Source: Gnetum montanum (taxonomy: Eukaryota > Streptophyta > Gnetopsida > Gnetales > Gnetaceae). Taken from it: a stretch of 64,000 nt of DNA. The notes under the pieces were generated by a model, which worked only from the letters and a program-made list of their open reading frames with translations, ran no database searches and was not told the DNA's origin. Location of the stretch: the NCBI GenBank assembly GCA_015680685.1, contig MNCI01017913.1, forward strand, positions 2,026,953-2,090,952, in the 5' to 3' direction. Positions 54,613 to 62,964 of the stretch are shown here, piece after piece (the stretch's first letter is position 1; every line of letters starts with the position of its first letter). Made by a program: the position numbers and the translations under genes.

Positions 54613-55649
54613 CATGCATCTTGAATCATATGTGCTTTACTCGTGGCTCACTCACATTCGAGACTTCCTCAGTTGGGCGTTCGTATCTTTTTAGCTTCGA
54701 TTTGGCCTGGCCAACAGTTTCTTTGATGACCCGTTCTACTCTTCTTGCAGTATAGGGTACGTCGTTTGGCTCCAATCCCAAACTATCACGTGTGTGGATT
54801 GAGGTGCCAGATGACCCCCCTATAGTCATAGAGACGGATTCATCAATTCCCTCTGGTGCATCCTAGGACTTGGCTGTTTCAAATAAGTGGTTGATCCAAG
54901 GGTGGGATAGTTGACCTCGATCCCATAGAACATGTTGTCTGCGCGAACTACCAGAAACTCAACCAAGCAGCGAAGGTAACTAGAAAAGAAGGCAAAGGTG
55001 AAGTGGGACTATGCCTCAACATTCGAATGCAATCGCACTATCTCCTTATACAAGCTTGACAACAAAAATTGGGCCCAATTATAGCGCATTCTGATTTCTA
55101 GGACCGTTCGCATGATGCATACAGCTTCGACCCCAAGACTCCTCACCTGGGAAAGGGATTTGGGGAATACCCATGCCCTGAATAGGGGATACAATTCATT
55201 TACCTCCTCAACCCTTGATTTCCCCTGCATTGGGAATCCCTTGGCACCCTTGGCCACACCCAACCAGTCCTCCAATTCATGCACCGTTTGAAGCTCTTTA
55301 TGAGCTCTGTCTAAAACTACACTTATGCCATCTGCTGGTACCCCAAATAAGTTCCAAAAAAATTTAGGTGATAGATGGAAAACTACCTTAACATCCTTAA
55401 TCTGGGTGCTATAGTAGGAGACAGACTCATTGAAAGAATCCACGATCCCGATCATTTTCGCTATTGATACATCAGGACTCGGGGTCGTGAAGAGCTCCAT
55501 AAGGCCGGCATTATCTAAGCAACAAACAATAGATGGCAGGGCATGGTTACGCAACCATTTTTGAGCCTTAGTCACCTCCCTGAACTTCATTGACAGGGTA
55601 GTCTCAGTTCACCCAGTTGTGATAGGGTCCCCACCAGGAGGTACATCAA
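54613..55649 (-). other. Transposase_32-like exon of E4 antisense gene
   Basis: Open for 193 codons (55,590-55,009). Features: IVDSFNESVSYYSTQIKDV, VVFHLSPKFFWNLFGVPADG, LEDWLGVAKG, and ELYPLFRAWVFPKSLSQVRS followed by a helical stretch ending NWAQFLLSSLYKEIVRLH. The arrangement (an 'In-LLGLP'-like segment, then a W/Y-rich helix with a 'sr.sev' turn) resembles the 'putative plant transposon protein' domain found in many plant repeat-encoded ORFs. E1 (LFGVPSDGI) and E3 (LFILPTNGS) share it. Molecular role unknown. Confidence 0.55.
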
Positions 55650-56070
55650 CTATAAATACAATTTGAGATTGTCATATTAGTATAACTCTCGACAGTTGAA
55701 CAAACACATTAGCACATTTAGGAAATGTTGTCATTTACCATTTGTTGTAGACTTGGATGTCCTGCCTAAGCCAGAGTCAAAGGGGAAGATTGGTCCCCTG
55801 TCTGACGAGCATCCACGAGCTTGGCACATCGCGAATGCTCTAGAGAACTGTTTGTGAAAATGAACAATAGCACATTTCGTTTGACCTAATATGGCTCCAC
55901 GAAGGGTGGGACCTACCATAAATGCCTCTAGAGCAGTGTGAGCTAAAGTAAGCCATTAATCCTCAACACACATTCCGTTCGAGTTAACTTTAGGCCTACA
56001 AAGAAATAGATGTCAAAGCAGAAGCAAATATCAAACGGTGAAAAGAAACAACAAACTTAAATGGTCCTAC

Positions 56071-56520
56071 CTATCCACTCGGTACATTATGTTAGGAGGG
56101 TTCTGGAACAGTGTGTGTGCATGTGCAGCTAAGAATAAAGTGTTGTTGAGGTAGTCCTGTCCTTGTGGCAATTGTGCCCACACACGCGCTAATGGGCGTT
56201 TAGACCTGGGCCCATAGGAAGAACCATCCTCATTCACAAACGGCCCCTCGTCGATGTCTTCTATGAAGACCATGACACCCTCCGTGGCTCCCGATAGCAT
56301 GGCCTCAAGCACACTTCGTGCCACCAGTTCACTTAGGTTCGACCAGATAACCACTTCAAAGTTGTCTAGCATGAAAGCCAAGAATTCACATGCACCTTCC
56401 CTGAACCAAACCCCATTGTTGTCCACAGTTAGATCCAGGGTAGGCTCATCAGCCTCAATGGGGCCAAACCATGTTAGCACCCCAACAAGCTCAACCATGA
56501 GAAGAAAAGGCTTAGCGTCC
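56071..56520 (-). other. FCP1-like (HAD) exon of E4 antisense gene
   Basis: Resembles the plant FCP1-like CTD phosphatase domain in order and spacing: PFLLMVELVGVL stands where LVLDLNGLL is usual; EFLAFMLDNFEVVIWSN matches the 'FL.F.F..F.VGVWSS' helix-strand; and DYLNNTLFLAAHAHTLFQNPP matches 'DYNETNTVLLDDSP.KALLNPP'. The next exon continues with LTLAHTALEAF (LYLEGLAEA region). The nucleophile Asp is Glu and the Asp pair is Ala-Ala, so phosphatase activity is unlikely. HAD/FCP1 enzymes act on the RNA polymerase II C-terminal domain; here a binding or decoy role is possible but is inference. The match is by eye and needs a profile search. Confidence 0.6.
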
Positions 56521-56629
56521 CTGCAAGCAACCAAAATGCAATCGTAAAATCAGCCATGCATCAAAACAACGCAAAAAACAAAAGTTCACATCGTAGACCG
56601 ACACTTAGAAAAAATTGCTAACTATTCGC

Positions 56630-57595
56630 ACTTGGCGTATACGCTACTTAACCCAACATATACGCTGTCAAAAGCTGTATACGCTATCAAAAACTGTCTA
56701 CACTTAGTGTATACGCTACCTAACATGGTGTATACGCTAACAACGAACTATTTACGCTATTGACCAAATTGTTTACGCTCAGCGTATACGCGGAAGAAAC
56801 CCTCAGTGTATATACCATAGAAGCCTTCAGCGTAAATAGTCTACGCTAGACACTAAACAAATAGTTTATGCCAAAAATAGTTTACATGAAAATAGGTCTA
56901 CGCTGTACCATACTTGAAAACACAGAACTGTGCATGCTCAGCATATACGCTGAAGAAACCCTCAGCATATACACCGTAACAGCCTTCAGCGTTTACGCTG
57001 ATACAATCATCTACACTTCGTGCAAGAAAAGTGTTTATGCCTTGTGCTAATAAAATAGATTATGCTATGACAGTCTACGCTAACGAGACTTTACGCTATG
57101 AATTTACGCTCAGCGTATACGCCGAAGCCGTCTATGAGACTGTCTACGCTACAAAACATGCACAAGCAAAAATGACTAACAGAAGCAGGATCAGAGCCAA
57201 CATGTGCGATGATCCAAGCCATAATGGGATCCTTGGCCTAGGTAAGCACTACAACATGGCCTCGCTCTCCTCTACAAAGGTTAAGTCAGGACCCTTCCTT
57301 CCCTGGCCTTCCACTTCCTTGCCTTTTCCCATCTCGGCATCATCTACGTTGGGATCGATAGTTGACACTGAGGGTTAAAACTATTTACGCCTACTCTGAG
57401 CCTTTACGCCAGATTCTAAATCTTTACGCTGACCCTGAACCTCTATGCTCTATGTCTACATTGGGGTTTAGTCGTGGGCATCTACGCTCAGGGTTTGGGT
57501 TTGGACGCTTACGCTTACGCCAGGGTTTCACAGTTTACGCTTACGCTGGGAAGTTTACGCTCGAAGTTTACGCTTAGTTCTTTATGCTCAGAATG
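56630..57595. repeat. TATACGC/TTTACGC array at the 5' end of the E4 antisense gene
   Basis: Dense degenerate copies of 'agcgtatacgct', 'tttacgctcagcg' and 'tctacgct' on both sides of the first antisense exon (56,630-57,155 and 57,375-57,595). The motif is the same as in the E4 U3 (46,420-46,795) and leader. It lies between the antisense TATA box and the FCP1-like exon. Confidence 0.85.
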
Positions 57596-57617
57596 CAATG
57601 TAACAAATGATGCCCCC

Positions 57618-57628
57618 CCTTTATATAG
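57618..57628 (-). promoter_or_regulatory. TATA box of the E4 antisense gene
   Basis: Minus-strand CTATATAAAGG followed by a G-rich stretch, about 290 bp upstream of the first candidate ATG (57,332). It is a strong match to plant TATA boxes and faces away from pol. Confidence 0.6.
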
Positions 57629-57835
57629 CACTCCGCCATCGCTGCCGCTGCTGCTGACGCCGCCGCCTCCTGGTTTGCTACTTTTTGCCTCTTTTTTGCC
57701 TTTTTACTTATTTTTGGCGAAATTTGCTCAAACAATAATAAAAAATACATATATATTTAAAATAAAACAAAAATTACTACATCCCGTTCCCCTGTGAACC
57801 CCATTTCAGGTGTTTACACCAAAGATTCTAGCATA

Positions 57836-58015
57836 AACTGCCACCACGGCCTGGTACGGCCCTAAACTACCGTTACGGCCCGGTACGGCCTTAAACTGCC
57901 GTTACGGCCTGGTACAGCATTAAACTACAGTTACGGCCCGATACGGCCCTAAACTGTTGTTACAGCATGGTATAGCCTTAAACTGCCGTTACGGCCTTAA
58001 ACTGCCATGCGTCCC
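57836..58015. repeat. E4 pre-pol tandem repeats
   Basis: Six or so 28-bp units of 'cggcctggtacggccttaaactgccgtta'. GGCC...GGCC makes each unit self-complementary. Same position as 3,895-4,180 in E1 and 31,800-31,930 in E3. Confidence 0.85.
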
Positions 58016-58099
58016 GGTGTGACAATAATCCACCACCAAGCATGTACACATAACTTAAATTGCCAAAGAACATAGAACGATACCCATTAGCTCATTCTG

Positions 58100-58117
58100 C
58101 TCTCTATTTATTGGCAG
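58100..58117 (+). other. Putative 3' splice site before E4 pol
   Basis: TCTCTATTTATTGGCAG followed by GAGCAAGCCTG, and then the pol ATG at 58,129. Pyrimidine-rich, AG-ending, 11 bases before the start; matches the E1 and E3 layout. Confidence 0.5.
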
Positions 58118-58128
58118 GAGCAAGCCTG

Positions 58129-61100
58129 ATGGATTGCCAGCATTTAACCAAATCATTAATCATTGATGGACCATATGGCAAAATTGCAAGGGACATCAAC
58201 ATAAACCTCATCCACTTAAGTTCATCAACAGACGACGCAGTCATAGCCTCAAACACAACAAACAATAGACAACTATAAAGGTATGACAAAATCCCTCGAC
58301 ATAGAAGCCGAAAATATCACCAATGACCCGTTGGCCGAAACCCCCATCATCATGCCTGATGGGGAAATTAAAATATTAAAATTAAGCACATTACTAAAAC
58401 TTCAACTAGCCAAAAATATTGAGGACGTGCTTAGGGAAAATATAAAAGCATTCGCTTGGTCTTACACGGACATGCCTGGGTTAGATCCTCGAATTGTCCA
58501 GCACAACATTATCCTTGATCCGAAATTGAGACCGGTAAAACAAAAGGCACGAAAGGTTAAACCCAAGGTGGCATTGGCAGTCTGCAATGAGATCACCAAG
58601 CTTTATCAAGCTAGTTTCATTCGGGTTGTTGATTACGCCAAGTGAGTATCCAACATGGTCATTGTCCCAAAGAAGAATGGAAGCATTTGTTTATGCATTG
58701 ACTTCCGAGATTTAACTGTTGCAACCATAAAAGATGATTTTCCCCTACCTAGCATTGATCAACTTGTTGAATTGACTATTGGGCATGCTTTATTATCTTT
58801 TATGGATGGCTTCTCGGGATACAATCAAATACGCATCAACCCGGAACATCAACTTCAGACAACCTTTATGACACCATGGGGAACCTTTTGTTACACAATG
58901 ATGCCCTTTGGTCTCAAGAATGCTGGGGCCACATATCAAAGGGTGATGACATTTATCTTTAGCGATTACATGTTACACTCGCTCAACAATTATGTGGATG
59001 ACATTGTGGTTAAATCAAAAATAGCAGAACAACATGTACAATATCTCGACATAGTATTAAAGTGTTGTTTAAAATATGAATTGAGACTTAACCCAAAAAA
59101 ATGCATCTTTGGAGTCAAAACAGGCAAAATGCTTGGATTCATAGCCTCAGAAGCAAGGATACGAGTAGACCCCGATAAGATTAAGGCCATAACAAACCTG
59201 AAACCACCTAGCAACCTTACCGAACTTCGAGGTCTACAAGGTAGATTATAGTTTATCAGGCACTTCATAGAAAAACTAATAGACAAACTAAAACCTATGA
59301 ACCACCTGTTACGCAAGAACGTCCATTTTGAATAGAGTCCACAGTGCCAAGAAGCATTCGATAATATTAAAATGGCACTTGCCTGACTACCCACGGTTTA
59401 TCCACCTCAAAACGATAAACCATTTTACATCTACCTTGCCACTTCGAATTCGTCAATCGCGTCTATGGTTTGCCAGAAACAAGATGATGGAACTGAAGTC
59501 CCTGTATATTATTTAAGCCACGCATTAGTTGCCCACGAGAAAAAGTATACCGATGTGGAGAGGTCATGTTTAGCTTTGGTCTTCTCTTTAAGGAAATGGT
59601 GACATTACCTCTTCCGTAACCAAGTTAACATAATTTGCAAGGATAATGTGCTCAGAGCCATCACAGGAAACATTTATGAAACAAGTCGGATAGCCCGTTG
59701 GAAAGCCATGATAGCCAAGTTTAACCTGCATTACATAGCACAATCATCAGTTAAGGGTCAAGCCATAGCAAATCAAATGGCCACGTCACCAATGCACGAT
59801 CAAGCAACAGTAGAGCCAGAATTCCTGGATGAGAATATAAGCGCAATAGACATAGTGTCCAATCACTACGACACCATTCTAAACTTTGATGGAGCATCCA
59901 CCTCTCGAGGGGGAAGTGCAGCTGCTATCATCACCTATCCCTCTGGGGAGATTTGACCCTTTGCTTATCGTTTCAATTTTCATTGTACCAACAACATAGC
60001 AGAGTATGAAGGTCTCCTTAGAGGTCTCTTAGTAGCACTGGCTTTAGACATCACACGGCTTGTGATCAGAGGAGACTCATAACTAGTCTTAAACCAAGTC
60101 ACAGATGTTTATACCTGTAAAGCCCAACATTTACAACCATACTGTGACTTGGCAAAACACCTAATGAGGCGATTCGAAAAAATCGGTGTGCAACACATCT
60201 CCAGAAATGATAATACCATCGCAGATGCGTTAGCCACATTAGCACTAAATATATCGCCAGACATGTTCCATACATTACCAAGCTCCGTGATCAGTTGTGC
60301 TGAACCAATAACTGATACTCTTGACACATTGCTGATCGCATCTGTTAGTACAACATAAAAGAATACCTTCTACGTGGTGAAACACCACTACACCTAACAA
60401 ATGCACAAAAGGATGCAGTACGAAAACGCTCTAAGCAGTATACCCTAGTAGGGGACACATTATGTCGTCAGTCCTACGAAGGCATATTGCTAACATGCGT
60501 TAGTAGTACCGATGCCCAAACCATCGTCGAACAAGTACACGACAGACTATGCAGAAGACATATAGCACCAAAAGCCATGGCAACAAAGATTAGACGCTTA
60601 GGCTATTATTGGTCACACATGGAATACAACTGTCTCTCCAAGGCTAAAACATGTAGTACTTGTCAAAAACATAGTAATCTAATCCATGTCCCACCAAATG
60701 AGTTGCATATGGCGCAAATCACTTGGCCCTTTCAAAAGTGGGGGTTGGACCTCATCGGCCTAATAACACCCTCATCTTCTATAGGGCATAGTTTTATTAT
60801 AACCACAATAGAATATTTCACGAAGTGGGTAGAAGCTGCTCCCCTTCAAAAAACTACATTTAAACACGTGTGCAATTTCATTCTTGAAAACATTGTAACC
60901 CATTTTGGCGTTCCTATGACAATCATCATTGACAACGGGCCATAATTTAGCAATGCCGAGACCAAAACCTTTTGTGACAGTCTAGGGATCAAACACTCGT
61001 TTTCATCCCCTTACTATCCTCAGAGCAACGGGCAAGCAGAGGCAACAAACAAAACCATCATTACAATACTCAAAAAGATGCTTATCCAAAGCAAGTGGAG

Positions 61101-61581
61101 ATGGCACGAATAATTGGTATACGCATTGTGGGCATATTGTACTACACATCGGACTTCAACAGGTATAATGCCATATAGTCTTGTTTACAGTTTAGAAGCT
61201 ATTTTACCTTTGGAATTACAGGTACCATCTTTAAGGATCACACTTTTCGAACTCCTCAACGACGGGCAAAACAATGACCTGCGGGTCATTGACCTAGACT
61301 CGGTGGAGGAGGAACACGTACGTGCGCTCGATCAGATCGAGTGGTACCAAAAAAAATAACAACAACGACATCGGCATGACATTCATAAGCACCCCATTAA
61401 AGAAGGTGACCTTGTACTTAAGGCCGTTCGGGAACACCTAGACAAATTCTCAGCCAACTGGGAAGGGCCTTACTTGGTCACTAAAGCATTTAACAATGGA
61501 TCATTTAAGCTAGCTTATATGGAAGGGAATGAGCTTGCCAATCCAACTAATCACTTGTTCCTGAAACAGTTCTATATTTGA
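58129..61581 (+). pseudogene. E4 pol: RT, RNase H, archaeal-type RNase H, integrase (stops)
   Basis: Starts MDCQHLTKSLII, aligned with E1 and E3 pol starts. RT 58,640-59,250: IVPKKNGSICLCIDFRDL, SFMDGFSGYNQIRI, TMMPFGLKNAGATYQ, YVDDIVVKSK (intact active site), NPKKCIFGVK. Gypsy RNase H 59,420-59,680 (VYYLSHALVAHEKKY) has AT in place of the first catalytic Asp (IYLATSN). Archaeal-type RNase H 59,880-60,250 keeps D-E-D-D (LNFDGAS, NNIAEYEGL, IRGDS, TIADALA). Integrase 60,490-61,580 has the zinc region (CSTCQ), Asp in WGLDLIG, Asp in IIDNGP, Glu in NGQAEATNK, and the C-terminal GDLVLKAV and WEGPYLV. Roughly ten stop codons, nearly all explicable as C-to-T or G-to-A changes of Gln, Arg or Trp codons, and one early frameshift. 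Confidence 0.92.
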
Positions 61582-61599
61582 AGGTACGTGTGAGTCTTG

Positions 61600-61930
61600 G
61601 AGTCACAACTATAAACTGATACCACAGAACAGTCCTGGATTATGACTTAAAACTGATACCACAGCTCATCCCAGCATCATGATGATAAACTAATATCACA
61701 TAGTGTCTGCAATGATGATAAACTAGCACTCATCCGGTATGACAGCAAACTACCATACTCGCACTCGCTAGAGTCCGCTAAGACTATAAACTGGTTCGCC
61801 TCTTCACAGTCCGCTAAGACTAGAAACTGGCAACATAACGTCTGCCACGACGCTAAACTAGCAATGTCCAATAGGTCATGACATAAAACTAACCCATGAT
61901 AATCTGCTAAGACTATAAACTGGCAAGTTC
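61600..61930. repeat. E4 post-pol tandem repeats
   Basis: About ten units of 25-45 bp: 'tccgctaagactataaactgg', 'tctgccacgacgctaaacta', 'catgatgataaactaatatc'. Core (A/G)TAAACTRRCA. Confidence 0.8.
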
Positions 61931-62947
61931 ATCTCTGGTTCCTCAATCCACCACCACATTCAAACTTTATCACTACATCGCTCGCCATTAGATGATCCTA
62001 CCAATGTTGCTGCTATTCATATACAGTGCCTGAAATCACCTCCAATGTCCTTGTTCCATCTGTAGCTTTTTAAGTCTAAGCTCGCTTATTCACTCATGAT
62101 TTTCTTATCTCCTTGGAGTTGTGTTTGCAGGATGACACCCAGAAGTGTTCGCACAAGAATGCATTTCATCATAAGCAGCAAGGTGAGACATTGTTCACAG
62201 CACACCTGGCAAGACTAAATCAAACCGTTCACAAGTACATCCCCATTTCCCGGTACACTTTGTATCTATTTAGCCATGCCTTCGATATGCTCAGTACATT
62301 CAAAACTATGAGCAGGCTGTTGCACACTGTAACACTTTACAACAGTTGCAACACAAAACATAGCACTTGACCATGAGTACAAGATTAAAGCAAAGCTTCT
62401 TCCAGAAAAAAGAGAGACGAAGACCCTTGGCACTTCCCATCTACACCCCAGGCGGGAAGGCAGTGGTCTTCGAACCAAGTACTCATGTCAAAAATAATCA
62501 AGAAACATCCAGTTGCATGGCTTTGGCTTTCCACCAACAGGATCCCCCAAAGAAGGGTCTTGTTCCTCCAAAGAATGCAACGCATCATCACGTGGCTTTG
62601 GTTTTGCCGATAAGTTCTCTTGAACACTAACCAAGAGTCTTGTTCCACCAAAGGATGCACATCGCATGTCTGGATTCCAAGTCTGCTAAATAATGGCTAT
62701 GGACGAGGATCAGCATGCCACACACCAGAGCATCCCCTTTACCAAGTGCAATCTCTCGGCCAGTTACCAGTCCCCACAATCTCCATTCCCCCATCCAAAT
62801 ACAAACCTTACTTCTCTAAATCCCATGTACTACTGGACATGGTGTGATGACGTCTAGTCAAGTGGCAACAGAGAAAATCTCTATCAAGGTGCTTATGATG
62901 TTTTGCACTTCTTTGTCGATACTTCTCGGGTTGATTCCTCCAAGCGT
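61931..62947 (+). other. E4 spacer between pol repeats and PPT
   Basis: About 1 kb with no recognised gene. A small frame of 85 codons at 62,113-62,370 (LQDDTQKCSHKNAFHHK..., starting at an alternative codon) lies in the block related to E3 36,538-36,700. 62,480-62,660 contains two similar segments ('ggatcccccaaagaagggtcttgttcc' and 'gagtcttgttccaccaaaggatgc'). Function unknown. Confidence 0.4.
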
Positions 62948-62964
62948 CAACAAAGAGGGGCCAA
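62948..62964 (+). other. E4 polypurine tract
   Basis: CAACAAAGAGGGGCCAA directly before the 3' LTR TG; same as in E3. Confidence 0.85.

Larger units (their letters stand above)
52926..57332 (-). pseudogene. E4 antisense multi-exon gene (best copy)
   Basis: Opposite-strand gene between gag-protease and pol. Proposed exons (5' to 3'): first exon from ATG 57,330-57,332 (GKGKEVEGQGRKGPDLTFVEE; donor unclear); 56,071-56,520 FCP1-like; 55,739-55,995; 54,613-55,649 Transposase_32-like; 54,277-54,541 acidic; 53,995-54,179; 53,125-53,909 coiled coil; 52,926-53,027, ending DDPPIPDA and TAG. Splice sites fit GT-AG throughout, with strong donors gtaagtag (54,612) and gtaagaat (53,124) and acceptors ttgcttgcag, ttctttgtag and tttatag. 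Exon order and borders agree with E1 and E3. TAA/TAG/TGA stops in at least five exons show it is decayed. Antisense ORFs are known from some Tat elements such as Grande and RIRE2 (from memory), but I know of none with this domain set or position. Confidence 0.75.

Noticed and set aside
52926-57332. A resident host FCP1-like gene invaded by retrotransposons
   Set aside because: The same gene occurs at the same internal position in E1, E3 and E4, so it belongs to the elements, although its origin may be a host gene.
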